Below are positions 18,350 through 27,573 of a stretch of DNA of 64,000 nt, piece by piece. The DNA lies in assembly GCA_002256395.1 (NCBI GenBank), contig NKJG01000007.1:88951-152950 (forward strand). Direction: 5' to 3'. This stretch comes from Bacteroidetes bacterium B1(2017) (GTDB lineage: Bacteria > Bacteroidota > Bacteroidia > UKL13-3). The position numbers and the translations under genes were made by a program. Within the stretch, counting starts at the first letter, position 1, and every line of letters starts with the position of its first letter. Under the pieces are notes generated by a model that was not told the origin of the DNA, did not search any database, and saw only the letters and a program-made list of their open reading frames with translations.

Positions 18350-20734
18350 ATGATCCATTTAAGCAAGGCTACTAAAAAGAAAATAGCCTACTTTTCTCTC
18401 TTTCTGTTGCTCCTGCTCTTTTGGTTCAGCCTGCCTAAACCTCTCTTTCAAAACCCCTACTCCACCATATTGCTCGACCAACATGGCAAGCTATTGCAAG
18501 CACAAATTGCAGCAGATGGACAATGGCGATTTAAGGAAGAAAATCAGGTTCCAGAAAAATTTGCCAAGGCAATTATTTGCTTTGAAGACAAGCGTTTTTT
18601 TTATCACCCCGGAATAGATCCAATGGCTCTTGGAAGAGCTATTTATTTAAATATTAGGCATGCGAAAATACTCAGCGGTGGTTCAACCTTAAGCATGCAA
18701 GTAATTAGGCTGAGCCGAAATAAAGAACGAACCTTCTTTCAAAAGTTTATTGAACTGTTTTTAACCTTACGGTTAGAAATAGGATATAGCAAGCAAGAAA
18801 TATTAACCATGTATGCCAACCATGCTCCATTTGGTGGAAACGTTGTTGGTTTGCAAACCGCAGCTTGGCGTTATTTTGGACGAAGTGCCGAGCAACTTTC
18901 GTGGGGTGAAGCGGCTAGTTTAGCGGTATTGCCCAATAGCCCAGCTTTGGTTCGACCCGACAGAAATAGAAACCTTTTGCTTGAAAAAAGAAACCGCCTT
19001 TTAGATCAAATGAAGGAGCAAGGAATATTGGATGAGCAAACCTGCCAACTAAGTAAACAAGAACCTATACCCGATAAACCTTTACCTATTCCAGATCATG
19101 CGCATAACCTATTGGCAAGCCTACAAATGGGCTATTTAGGCAAACAAAATCTGCAAGCTAAAATGAATACCACCATTGATTTTAACTTGCAAGAACGTGT
19201 AAATGATATTTTAGAAAACCATCATATAACACTAAAAAGTAATGGCATAAACAATGCTGCAGCCTTAGTAATGGATGTGGAAACGGGTAACGTAAAAGTA
19301 TATGTTGGAAATGTAAACCACCCCGAGGACCCAGAAATTGAAAGCTATGTAGATATGGTTCCCGCTAAAAGAAGTCCGGGTAGCACCCTTAAACCTTTGC
19401 TCTACGCCGCCATGTTGCAAGATGGATTAATCTTACCTAAATCGCTTTTAGCCGATATACCCACACAAGTAGCCGGCTACACGCCACAAAATTTCGATTT
19501 GCATTTTGATGGGGCAGTAGCAGCAGATAAAGCATTGGCAAGATCTTTAAATATTCCAGCAGTGCGCATGCTTCAAAAATACAGGTACGAACGATTCTAT
19601 TATTTATTGAGGCAACTTGGAATAAAAAATTTAAACAAAGGTGCTGGTCACTATGGCTTATCCTTAATATTAGGAGGTGGCGAAAACTCTATGTGGGAAA
19701 TAAGTGGCGTATACGCCAGTTTAGCACGCATGCTTAATCATTATGGAAGTAATAGTGGTGGATATAACCCTGAAGACTTGCATCCACCTTTGGTTTTGGC
19801 GAAAGAAAAGCAAGAGACCGAAGCAAATTTGGCAACCGATTTAAACACGCATTTCTTACTAAATGCAGGAGCGGTTTACAACACCTTTGAGGCCATGCAA
19901 GAATTGGTTAGACCAGGCGAAGAACAGCTATGGAATCAGTTTTACTCGAGCAAACGTATTGCTTGGAAAACAGGTACAAGCTTTGGTTTTAGAGATGGAT
20001 GGGCTATTGGCATTACTCCTAAAAATGTAGTATGTGTTTGGGTAGGAAACGCCGATGGAGAAGGCAGGCCCGGTTTAACAGGTATAAATACCGCTGCACC
20101 CATTATGTTTGATATTTTTAAACTCTTGCCTGCCACAGCTTGGTTTCCGATGCCATACGACGATATGAAATACACTCCCATTTGTCATCAAAGCGGAAAT
20201 TTACCATCGGCAAATTGTTTGCAAATAGACACTATTTGGTCGGTTAAAACCCAAAGTACTGCTCCTATGTGTTACTATCATCAAATGATACATACAGATT
20301 TAAAGCAGCGCTTTAGAGTGAGCAGCGATTGTGAATCGCCTTCAAACATGAAACATATTTCCTGGTTTGTTTTGCCTCCTGCTATGGAATGGTATTATAA
20401 AAATCACGACCCAAATTATAGCACCCTCCCTCCTTGGCGAGCCGATTGCGAAGGAAGCAATTTGCAAAACGTAATGGAGATGATTTACCCTAAAAAATCA
20501 ACGCAAATTTATATCCCTGTTGAATTGGATGGAAGCACGGGGAAGTGCGTATTTGAAGTGGCTCATAGAAATAAACAAGTGAGAATATTCTGGCATTTAG
20601 ATGAAAAATATATGGGCAGCACCAAAGAGTTTCATCAATTAGGTTTGAACCCAAGCATTGGCAAACACACCCTGGTGCTTGTGGATGAAAATGGCGAACG
20701 TTTAGAACAAACGTTTGAGGTGATTAAAAAATAA
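18350..20734 (+). CDS. pbpC: Penicillin-binding protein 1C
   Basis: A 794-residue bifunctional class A PBP of the 1C type. One N-terminal membrane helix (~11-27) is followed by a GT51 glycosyltransferase domain with the catalytic 'ICFEDKRFFYHPGID' motif and 'GGSTLSMQVIRL'. The transpeptidase domain has SxxK (Ser345 in SPGSTLKP), SxN (SLN) and KTGT (WKTGTSFGFRDGWA). The C-terminal ~90 residues are the BiPBP_C domain diagnostic for PbpC. It polymerises glycan strands in the periplasm; pairing with A2M is conserved across many bacteria. Confidence 0.95.
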   Translation: MIHLSKATKKKIAYFSLFLLLLLFWFSLPKPLFQNPYSTILLDQHGKLLQAQIAADGQWRFKEENQVPEKFAKAIICFEDKRFFYHPGIDPMALGRAIYLNIRHAKILSGGSTLSMQVIRLSRNKERTFFQKFIELFLTLRLEIGYSKQEILTMYANHAPFGGNVVGLQTAAWRYFGRSAEQLSWGEAASLAVLPNSPALVRPDRNRNLLLEKRNRLLDQMKEQGILDEQTCQLSKQEPIPDKPLPIPDHAHNLLASLQMGYLGKQNLQAKMNTTIDFNLQERVNDILENHHITLKSNGINNAAALVMDVETGNVKVYVGNVNHPEDPEIESYVDMVPAKRSPGSTLKPLLYAAMLQDGLILPKSLLADIPTQVAGYTPQNFDLHFDGAVAADKALARSLNIPAVRMLQKYRYERFYYLLRQLGIKNLNKGAGHYGLSLILGGGENSMWEISGVYASLARMLNHYGSNSGGYNPEDLHPPLVLAKEKQETEANLATDLNTHFLLNAGAVYNTFEAMQELVRPGEEQLWNQFYSSKRIAWKTGTSFGFRDGWAIGITPKNVVCVWVGNADGEGRPGLTGINTAAPIMFDIFKLLPATAWFPMPYDDMKYTPICHQSGNLPSANCLQIDTIWSVKTQSTAPMCYYHQMIHTDLKQRFRVSSDCESPSNMKHISWFVLPPAMEWYYKNHDPNYSTLPPWRADCEGSNLQNVMEMIYPKKSTQIYIPVELDGSTGKCVFEVAHRNKQVRIFWHLDEKYMGSTKEFHQLGLNPSIGKHTLVLVDENGERLEQTFEVIKK

Positions 20735-20765
20735 ATCCTATTTACTGGAATTTTTGCTGAAGTAA

Positions 20766-20938
20766 AGGCCTGAAGGCCTGCGAGCAATTTTTACCATTTA
20801 ATCATCAAGAGCCTGAAGGCCTTTGCTATTATTTTTATCCTAATTCTTCTTAAAATGTAACCCAAAAAATAGCCAGGGTCTTCAGGCCCTGGAAATTAAA
20901 ATTAAAAATCACCATTAAAGCAGGCCTTTAGGCCTTTA
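20766..20938. repeat. Left REP cluster (A-B...B'-A') upstream of the RAYT gene
   Basis: Four palindromic units. A (20766-20782, AGGCCTGAAGGCCTGCG), B (20805-20833, core GAGCCTGAAGGCCTTTGC), then inverted B' (20869-20893, core AGGGTCTTCAGGCCCT) and inverted A' (20919-20938, core CAGGCCTTTAGGCCT). A' ends seven bases before the transposase ATG. The same order recurs on the right side of the gene. Confidence 0.85.
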
Positions 20939-20945
20939 CATTATT

Positions 20946-21380
20946 ATGCCACACACAAAACTATTAATCCATGCCGTTTGGGCAACAAAAAACAGAAAAC
21001 CCTTACTAAATAAGAGTCAAATGAATCTGTTAAAAAAGCATATGAAAGAATATGCACAAACAAAAAACATTTACCTATTAAATGTAAATGGTTGGCTAGA
21101 TCACGTCCATTGTTTGATATCTCTTGAACCAGAACAGATTCTTTCAAATGTAATAAATTTATTAAAAGGAGAATCCTCCTTTTGGATAAATAAGAATAAG
21201 ATTTGCACAGAAAAATTTAGCTGGCAAAACGAATATTTTGCGGTTTCAATTGGTCAATCACAATTTGAGGCCATTAATAATTATATCAATGGACAGGAAA
21301 TTCATCATAAAAAAAAATCTTTTGAACAAGAATATGATGAATTCTTTGAAGCATATGCGTTTGAAAAAGAAAAGGCCTAA
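20946..21380 (+). CDS. REP-associated tyrosine transposase (RAYT, Y1/HUH family)
   Basis: A 144-residue single-domain Y1 transposase, IS200/IS605 TnpA-like. The HUH metal site is LDHVHCL (His53 and His55) and the catalytic Tyr is most likely Tyr113 in NNYINGQ. The length and a basic/acidic C-terminal tail fit RAYT proteins, which nick single-stranded REP palindromes. The gene lies between two mirrored REP clusters, and its stop codon is inside REP unit A of the right cluster (AGGCCTAAAGGCCT). No tnpB or accessory gene is present, so it is probably a domesticated single-copy transposase rather than a mobile IS. Confidence 0.9.
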   Translation: MPHTKLLIHAVWATKNRKPLLNKSQMNLLKKHMKEYAQTKNIYLLNVNGWLDHVHCLISLEPEQILSNVINLLKGESSFWINKNKICTEKFSWQNEYFAVSIGQSQFEAINNYINGQEIHHKKKSFEQEYDEFFEAYAFEKEKA

Positions 21381-21933
21381 AGGCCTGCGGGATTTCTTAT
21401 CATTAAATCATCAAGGGCCTGAAGGCCCTTGCTATTATTTGATTCATATTTTTTAATCAAGGGCCTGAAGGCCCTTGCTATTATTTGATTCATTTTTTTT
21501 AATTCAAGGGCCTGAAGGCCCTTGCTATTATTTGATTCATTTTTTTTAATCAAGGGCCTGAAGGCCCTTGCTATTATTTGATTCATTTTTTTTAATTCAA
21601 GGGTCTGAAGGCCCTTGCTATTATTTGATTCATATTTTTTTAATCAAGGGCCTGAAGGCCCTTGCTATTATTTGATTCATATTTTTTAATCAAGGGCCTG
21701 AAGGCCCTTGCTATTATTTGATTCATTTTTTTTAATCAAGGGCCTGAAGGCCCTTGCTATTATTTGATTCATATTTTTTTATTCAAGGGCTTGGAGGCCC
21801 TTGCTATTATTTGATTCATTTTTTTTAATCAAGGGCCGAAAGGCCATTAATAAATCATAAACTAATAGCTAGGGCCTTTAGGCCCTAGAAAAGAAATAAA
21901 CAACATCGCTTTATGCAGGCCTTTAGGCCTTTT
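21370..21933. repeat. Right REP cluster with expanded 46-47 bp tandem array
   Basis: Unit A at 21370-21391 is followed by an array of unit B. Nine full copies of a 46-47 bp unit (core GGGCCTGAAGGCCCTTGCT, then TATTTGATTCAT and a T-run) begin at 21415, 21461, 21508, 21554, 21601, 21648, 21694, 21739 and 21786. A truncated tenth copy starts at 21832. The copy at 21601 has T for C in the first arm, and the 21786 copy reads GGGCTTGGAGGCCC. Inverted B' (21867-21890) and A' (21913-21933) close the cluster beside the 3' end of gpsA. The T-run after each hairpin means each unit could also act as a terminator. Confidence 0.92.
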
Positions 21934-21943
21934 CCTTCATTAA

Positions 21944-22963
21944 CTAAACCAATTTCTCGCTTAATTTTTCAATGGCTTTTTTGGCCGATTTGCCTTCGTA
22001 AATAATTTGGTAAACCGTATCCATTATCGGCATCTTAATCTGAATTTTCTCGTTTAAGTCGTGCATGTTTTTAGTAGCATAATACCCTTCGGCAATCATC
22101 TTCATTTCTAATTGTGCCGATTGAACCGTATACCCTTTACCAATCATATTGCCAAAGGTTCTGTTTCTACTATGAACAGAATAACCTGTTACTAATAAAT
22201 CGCCTAAATAGGCAGAGTGATTAATTTTTCTATCTGTATCCGTAATATTTCTCAAGAAACGTTTCATTTCTCTGATGCTATTACTCATCAATACTGCTTG
22301 AAAATTATCGCCATAGCCCAGGCCATTGCAAATACCTGCGGCCACGGCATAAATATTTTTTAATACCGCGCCATATTCGGTTCCACGAACATCCATTGAA
22401 ACCACCGTGCGTATATATCCATTATTTAAAGTTGCAGCAAAAGCTCTTGCTATTTCTTGTCCAACACCCGCAATTGTTAAATAGGATAATTTCTCATTGG
22501 CAACTTCTTCGGCATGACAAGGCCCCGAAATAACCATGATTCTTTTTTCATCAATACCGTAATGCTCAATAAAATAATCGCCCACAATTTGTTTGGTGCT
22601 TGGCACTAGGCCTTTAATAGCGCTTACAATGGCCTTATCATTAAATAAGTCTTTAGAGCAACTAGCTAAACTCGCTTCTAAAAAAGCAGCAGGGATAGCA
22701 ATTACTAATAAATCTGCGCCAGTAACCACTTCCTCTAGGTTCGAGCTAACGTTTACTACCTCTGGATGAATTTCAATAGAGCTAATATAATCGGGATTAT
22801 GATGGTGTGTTCTGATATAGTTTGCTTTCTCTTCGCTCCTTACCCACCAACTTAAGGATGTTAAACCCGATTTGCCCGAAGCCTTGTTATCACTTAAAAT
22901 TTTAACCAAAGCCGTTGCCCAGCTTCCTCCACCAATAACAGCAACACGAGTAAGATTAACCAT
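21944..22963 (-). CDS. gpsA: NAD(P)-dependent glycerol-3-phosphate dehydrogenase
   Basis: A 339-residue cytoplasmic enzyme reducing dihydroxyacetone phosphate to sn-glycerol 3-phosphate for phospholipid synthesis. The N-terminal Rossmann motif VAVIGGGSWATALVKIL is the GpsA form of GxGxxG. Other landmarks are 'VSAIKGL', 'SGPCHAEEV' and the C-terminal catalytic region 'EYGAVLKNIYAVAAGI' containing the conserved Lys. Full length. It lies downstream of pnp, separated by a terminator hairpin, and ends against the REP cluster. Confidence 0.95.
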   Translation of the reverse strand: MVNLTRVAVIGGGSWATALVKILSDNKASGKSGLTSLSWWVRSEEKANYIRTHHHNPDYISSIEIHPEVVNVSSNLEEVVTGADLLVIAIPAAFLEASLASCSKDLFNDKAIVSAIKGLVPSTKQIVGDYFIEHYGIDEKRIMVISGPCHAEEVANEKLSYLTIAGVGQEIARAFAATLNNGYIRTVVSMDVRGTEYGAVLKNIYAVAAGICNGLGYGDNFQAVLMSNSIREMKRFLRNITDTDRKINHSAYLGDLLVTGYSVHSRNRTFGNMIGKGYTVQSAQLEMKMIAEGYYATKNMHDLNEKIQIKMPIMDTVYQIIYEGKSAKKAIEKLSEKLV

Positions 22964-23003
22964 TTTCTTGCATTTTACTTACGCAATTTACATTTTCAAG
23001 GTT

Positions 23004-23040
23004 AAAAAAAAAGTGAGTTGCTAGGCAACTCACTTTTTAG
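23004..23040 (-). terminator. Rho-independent terminator of pnp
   Basis: A 9-bp perfect stem GTGAGTTGC/GCAACTCAC with a 3-nt loop (23013-23033), with A-run and T-run on either side, directly after the pnp stop. The flanks make it potentially bidirectional, but only minus-strand genes are nearby. Confidence 0.8.
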
Positions 23041-23053
23041 AATCATTCAAATA

Positions 23054-25291
23054 CTATTCTGGTCTTGGCTCACGTGGTGGGCGTGGACCTCTATCGTCTC
23101 TTCTTCCATCATGTGAATGAGAGCGATTACCATCTCTTGGAGGACGATTTTCTCTTGGAGCTGGCTCAACATAACCTTCTGGCTTAGGCAATAAAACCTT
23201 GCGGCTCAATTTAAGCTTTCCTGTTTTTTGATCTACTTCAATTAATTTCACTTTCACTTCTTCGCCCACTTGGAAAATTCCATCCATAGTAGCTAATCTG
23301 TTCCAACCAATTTCAGAGATGTGTAATAAACCATCTTTACCTGGCATAATTTCTATAAAGGCACCAAAATCTACAATAGATTTAACCTTACCTGTATATT
23401 CTGCGCCTACTTCAGGAACGGCAACAATAGCTCTAATCATACCAAGAGCTTTATCTAAACTCTCTTTATTATTAGAAGCAACCTCTACAATACCCATATT
23501 ATTTTCTTCGGTAATAGAGATAGTAGCACCTGTATCGCGTTGCATTCCTTGAATAATTTTTCCTCCAGGTCCAATAATCGCACCAATAAAGTCTTTATCA
23601 ATCATTAAGGTTACAATACGCGGAGCGTTTGGTTTGTAATCGCTATTAGGTTCAGAAATGGTTTTATTCATTTCATTCATAATATGCAAACGGCCAGCTT
23701 TAGCTTGGTTTAAAGCCTCTTCTACCATTTCCCATTTCAAGCCATTAATCTTAATATCCATTTGGCAAGCAACGATACCATTTTTAGTACCTACTACTTT
23801 AAAATCCATATCACCTAAATGATCTTCATCGCCCAAGATATCCGATAAAATAGCATACTTACCGGTAGTTTCATCAGAAATTAAACCCATAGCAATACCA
23901 CTTACTGCACCTCTAACCTTTACACCTGCATCCATTAATGCTAATGAACCCGCACAAACAGTTGCCATAGATGAAGAACCGTTTGATTCTAAAATATCAG
24001 AAACGATACGCACAGTGTATGGATTTTCTGGAGCACCAGGCAATACACGTTTAATACCACGTAAAGCTAAATTACCATGACCAATTTCTCTACGGCCAGG
24101 ACCACGATTAGGTTTTACCTCACCAGTAGAGAAAGAAGGGAAATTATAATGCAACATAAATTTAGAATAACCCGCATTCATTGGGCTATCTAATAATTGC
24201 TCATCATTTTTAGTACCTAAGGTAACGGTTGTTAACGATTGAGTTTCACCTCTGGTAAATATGGCCGAACCATGCGCACCAGGTAAATAACCAACCTCGC
24301 TCCAAATTGGGCGAACCTCATCTAAATTACGACCATCTAAACGAGTACGATCTGCAAGGATCATGGCACGAACAGCGGCGTATTCTACATCATGGAAATA
24401 TTTGTTCAATAAGAATTTATCTACTACAGTACCTTCTGGCAACGAAGCTTTATATTCTTCTCTGATAGCTTTAAAAGCAGCAGAACGCTCGCCTTTACCC
24501 GCTTTTGATTTTGCTACTGCATATACTTTATCGTAGGCATACGCTAAAATCTCAGCTTCTAATTCTGGGTTGCTACGCTCGTGGTTGTATTCGCGAGTTG
24601 GTTTTTTACCACCCAACATCTCAACTAATTCCCACTGGGCTTTAATCTGAACCTTAATAGCATTGTGAGCAACCTTCATTGCCTCAAGCATATCCATTTC
24701 ACTCACTTCAGCACATTCACCTTCAACCATGTTTAAATCGTGCTCGGTACCTGCTACAATTAGGTCAATATCGGCACGCTCTAATTCATCTTTATAAGGG
24801 TTGATCACAAATTTGCCATCAATACGCGCTACACGTACTTCAGAAACCGGACCATTAAACGGAACATCACTTACTATTAAAGCAGCAGAAGCAGCTAAAC
24901 CTACTAAAGCATCAGGCATAATATTGGCATCCGATGAAATTAAGGTAAGTGCAACTTGCGTATCAGCATGATAATTTTCTGGGAACAAAGGGCGAAGGGC
25001 ACGGTCTACAATTCTGCTCACCAATACCTCATAATCGCTTAATTTAGCTTCACGCTTGTGAAAGCTACCGGGGATGCGACCTACAGAAGCGAATTTTTCT
25101 TGATAATCAACTGTAAGAGGCATAAAATCTACATCTTCTTTGGCTTCTTTAGCAGAAACCACTGTAGCCATAATCATGGTATCACCCATTCTTACTACCA
25201 CAGCACCGTCGGCCTGACGGGCTAATCTACCTGTTTCGATACTAATGGTTTTGCCATCTAGTTCAAAGGTTTTTGTTGTTGCTATTGACAT
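23054..25291 (-). CDS. pnp: Polyribonucleotide nucleotidyltransferase (PNPase)
   Basis: A 745-residue phosphorolytic 3'-5' exoribonuclease. Two RNase PH domains flank the all-alpha linker; the second has the conserved '[20 protein letters not shown]' region and '[10 protein letters not shown]'. A KH domain with IIGPGGKII (~residue 575) and an S1 domain '[20 protein letters not shown]' (~residues 630-700) complete the core. The tail is an Arg/Pro/Asp-rich, low-complexity extension of about 40 residues. It forms a trimer with the usual role in mRNA decay. Located immediately after rpsO, a widely conserved order. Confidence 0.97.
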   Translation of the reverse strand: MSIATTKTFELDGKTISIETGRLARQADGAVVVRMGDTMIMATVVSAKEAKEDVDFMPLTVDYQEKFASVGRIPGSFHKREAKLSDYEVLVSRIVDRALRPLFPENYHADTQVALTLISSDANIMPDALVGLAASAALIVSDVPFNGPVSEVRVARIDGKFVINPYKDELERADIDLIVAGTEHDLNMVEGECAEVSEMDMLEAMKVAHNAIKVQIKAQWELVEMLGGKKPTREYNHERSNPELEAEILAYAYDKVYAVAKSKAGKGERSAAFKAIREEYKASLPEGTVVDKFLLNKYFHDVEYAAVRAMILADRTRLDGRNLDEVRPIWSEVGYLPGAHGSAIFTRGETQSLTTVTLGTKNDEQLLDSPMNAGYSKFMLHYNFPSFSTGEVKPNRGPGRREIGHGNLALRGIKRVLPGAPENPYTVRIVSDILESNGSSSMATVCAGSLALMDAGVKVRGAVSGIAMGLISDETTGKYAILSDILGDEDHLGDMDFKVVGTKNGIVACQMDIKINGLKWEMVEEALNQAKAGRLHIMNEMNKTISEPNSDYKPNAPRIVTLMIDKDFIGAIIGPGGKIIQGMQRDTGATISITEENNMGIVEVASNNKESLDKALGMIRAIVAVPEVGAEYTGKVKSIVDFGAFIEIMPGKDGLLHISEIGWNRLATMDGIFQVGEEVKVKLIEVDQKTGKLKLSRKVLLPKPEGYVEPAPRENRPPRDGNRSHSHDGRRDDRGPRPPREPRPE

Positions 25292-25323
25292 ATTTTCTTG
25301 TCTTTTTCTAAATTTTTAAAAAT

Positions 25324-25357
25324 AAAAGGGACAGCACCGTTTGGCCTGCCCCTTTTT
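25324..25357 (-). terminator. Terminator/attenuator between rpsO and pnp
   Basis: On the minus strand GGGGCAG pairs with CTGTCCC (one G-U) around an 11-nt loop that can itself pair (GCC/GGT), followed by TTTTATTT. It probably ends most rpsO transcripts, with possible read-through to pnp. Confidence 0.65.
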
Positions 25358-25402
25358 CCAATAAATTAATAATACCCTATTCTTGCGAATTGGGTGAAGA
25401 GA

Positions 25403-25678
25403 TTACTTACGTAATTCAAGTTCTTTAATGATATCCCTGTAACGGAAAACGTCTTTACGTTGAAGGTAATTCAATAAAGCACGTCTTTTACCTACTAATT
25501 TCACCAAGTTTAACTCGGCTGAGAAATCTTTTTTGTTAGATTTCAAGTGTTCAGTAATGTGGTTGATCCTCTCTGTAAACAGAGCGATCTGACTTTCAGC
25601 TGAACCAGTGTCTGTTTTAGACTTGGCTCTACCGTGCGTGGCGAAAATTTCTTGTTTCGCTTCTGTTGTCAAATGCAT
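25403..25678 (-). CDS. rpsO: 30S ribosomal protein S15
   Basis: A 91-residue protein, close to the usual 89. The S15 signature is visible: 'DTGSAESQIALFTERINHIT' (residues ~22-41), 'LKSNKKDFSAELNLVKLVGKR' in two parts, and 'LLNYLQRKDVFRYRDIIKEL' at the end. It binds 16S rRNA early in 30S assembly. It precedes pnp. A TATTTTTG element (25716-25709 on the minus strand) upstream may be the -7 promoter box, but no -33 box is obvious. Confidence 0.97.
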   Translation of the reverse strand: MHLTTEAKQEIFATHGRAKSKTDTGSAESQIALFTERINHITEHLKSNKKDFSAELNLVKLVGKRRALLNYLQRKDVFRYRDIIKELELRK

Positions 25679-25747
25679 GATTTATACTATTTAATTATTT
25701 ATGAGGCGCAAAAATATACTAAAATTTTAATTTTCCACTCATTGCCC

Positions 25748-26800
25748 TCATTTTTTTGCGATTGGAATTTGCAATTTGGGCGCATTAACTAAGAAATAAT
25801 CAAAGGCTTTGGCCAAATTCACTGCTTCCCTAAAAATATTAAAACTTAGTTTAAGATCGCCATGATCAAGCAAACTAGACAGTTCCAAATGTACGTTTTT
25901 ATTATTTTCACTAATCAAAGAATGCAACAAAACAGATTGAGAAGCAGGAATAACATTGTCCTCTTTTCCATGTATAATGGAAACAGGACACGTAATTTTA
26001 TGAGCATGAATAGACAAATCCAGTTGATTTTTCCAGGACGTAAAATCAGGAATTTTTGTCCACGCATTCAGAATTGCCTCGCTTCTAAATTCAGTATTAT
26101 TTTTGAGTTTGGTATATAATTCAAGATTTTTTGGACTTGCTTTATCCAATAAAGCAGGTAGCAATGGAATTTGCCTTCTTAACCCATTATCTTCTAAAGC
26201 GGTCTGAACCAAGGCTTCTAATTCAGGATTATCGCCTAGTTCATATTTCAGAAAATTTTTCATGAGGATATGCATCCCATAATCATCTTCATTATTTTCA
26301 TTAGACAAAGCAAATTGAATGGTTGTTTCAAAATCGCTAAAACTGCCTAACAAACAAAGGGAAGAAACAGTATTTTCAGGCATTTCGGCAATTGCCAAGG
26401 CAGCAATTCCCGCTGTAAAAGAAGGTGCAAAAACGGCAGGACAAAATTTATTTGGGTTTAAAATTGGGTCAGCCATAATGCGTTCGATAGCCTCTTTAAC
26501 TTCCTCAATACCCAAAGGATGAATTAGTAATGAATCAATCGTATGAATTTTAGGAGTGATAACACGGTAGCCCATTTTACGGAAGGCATTATTAACAATA
26601 GCCATGCGCTTATCCTTGTAGCCACTCATAGAAAATCCCGAAAAGCTAAGGATAAGACCCTTTTCCTTACCAACAGGTGTATATAAAAGAATGGGCGTAT
26701 TGCCCGTTGAAAGCGGCAATTCTGTTTCCACTCCCAAGGAAGGATTCTTCCATAAGGAGGTATTTAAAATAAACCTAAAACCATCCAAAAATAATTTCAA
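25748..26800 (-). CDS. Alpha/beta hydrolase-fold protein of unknown substrate
   Basis: A 350-residue cytoplasmic protein with no signal peptide. The alpha/beta hydrolase pattern is visible: 'KGLILSFSGFSMSGYKDKR' (oxyanion strand), a nucleophile-elbow-like 'VFAPSFTAGIAAL' (Ser in PSFTAG, not the classical GxSxG), acid in 'IIHGKEDNVIPASQS' and His in 'LLDHGDLKLSF'. The elbow lacks the first Gly, so the Ser assignment is tentative. It resembles the esterase/lipase-like proteins often seen in Bacteroidota; the substrate cannot be deduced. It is upstream of rpsO on the same strand with a 69-bp gap. Confidence 0.7.
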   Translation of the reverse strand: MKLFLDGFRFILNTSLWKNPSLGVETELPLSTGNTPILLYTPVGKEKGLILSFSGFSMSGYKDKRMAIVNNAFRKMGYRVITPKIHTIDSLLIHPLGIEEVKEAIERIMADPILNPNKFCPAVFAPSFTAGIAALAIAEMPENTVSSLCLLGSFSDFETTIQFALSNENNEDDYGMHILMKNFLKYELGDNPELEALVQTALEDNGLRRQIPLLPALLDKASPKNLELYTKLKNNTEFRSEAILNAWTKIPDFTSWKNQLDLSIHAHKITCPVSIIHGKEDNVIPASQSVLLHSLISENNKNVHLELSSLLDHGDLKLSFNIFREAVNLAKAFDYFLVNAPKLQIPIAKK

Positions 26801-27284
26801 ACCTTAATAATTAAATCCTTGCAAAAAGTAGCATCAAAAGAATCGGTTAACAGTAATGAAATGATTTTCAGAATTTTCCCATAATTGTTACTTACTCAAG
26901 GGTAGGAATTTATTTTGATAAATTAGTATTAATAAAAAATTAAATTGGGGAAAGCCCCAGATTAAGGGCAAAAAAGTGAAAACGCTTAAAACCCTACCAA
27001 CATCACACCCCCAACTCAAACCCAAACTGCCTTAGCCCCCTGAGGCTGCCCTCCCCCAGGGCTAAAGGCGATCAGCCTGAATCTTAAATGAAAACCGAAA
27101 CTTAATAGCAAAAAATCCTCAACTAAAATAAAGCCCTCTTAATTCGACAAGCCCGTAGGACGGCCGAGCGTTTAGAATTGACCCGGGAGGGGGTCAATTT
27201 AGCGAGGAGCGAGACCGTGGGGCTGCCCTCCCCTTCGGGCTACAGGCGCATAGCATGCGTCTTAAATGAATATGGCACCTTAAT
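26801..27284. other. Intergenic region with two diverged copies of a ~70-bp repeat
   Basis: No gene is supported here. A segment at 27044-27115 (starts GGCTGCCCTC, contains CAGGGCTAAAGGCG and CTTAAATGA) recurs in diverged form at 27221-27290 (GGCTGCCCTCCCC, CGGGCTACAGGCG, CTTAAATGA). The second copy carries, in inverted orientation, the 15 bp that form the 3' end and trailer of the neighbouring tRNA-Glu (27236-27250 versus 27321-27335). Several GC-rich palindromes interrupt an otherwise AT-rich context. It looks like decayed repeat sequence. Confidence 0.5.
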
Positions 27285-27321
27285 ATCAAAAAAAAAGCCT
27301 CACATAGTGTGAAGCTTTTTT
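27285..27321 (-). terminator. Terminator of tRNA-Glu
   Basis: On the minus strand GCTTCACA pairs with TGTGAGGC (one G-T pair) around CTA, followed by nine Ts. It begins eight bases after the tRNA 3' end. Confidence 0.8.
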
Positions 27322-27328
27322 GCGCCTG

Positions 27329-27400
27329 TAGCCCGTAGGGGAGTCGAACCCCTCTTTAAAGAATGAAAATCTTTTGTCCTAACCGATAGACGAACGGGCC
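27329..27400 (-). tRNA. tRNA-Glu (anticodon TTC)
   Basis: A complete 72-nt cloverleaf on the minus strand. The acceptor stem pairs GGCCCGT with ACGGGCT (G1-U72), with discriminator A. The D arm has TCGGTTAGGAC, the anticodon loop TTTTCAT gives TTC, and the T arm has the GGTTCGACTCC motif. CCA is not encoded. A hairpin terminator follows. Confidence 0.95.
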
Positions 27401-27573
27401 ATTATTTTGGGTTGGCAAAAGTAGGTATTTTTTTTACAATGCAAAATCTTTTTTGAAAAAAATAAAAATTAGGCCTCATTTAAACTCAAAACCCTTGATA
27501 AGTAATAGGTAAATCTAGCTATAATCAGATTGAACCAAAGTGTCTTTAGGGGAAAGTATTGAATTACTCAACC

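Noticed and set aside
20946..21380. Complete IS200/IS605 insertion sequence
   Set aside because: There is no tnpB and the flanking palindromes occur in mirrored multi-copy clusters, which fits a RAYT rather than a simple IS.
21377..21586. Minus-strand frame of repeated RAFRPLIKK-type residues
   Set aside because: It is the translated REP array.
21411..21850. 46-47 bp repeat array as a CRISPR
   Set aside because: The whole unit is conserved with no unique spacers, the core is a REP palindrome, and no cas gene is near; it belongs to the adjacent RAYT.
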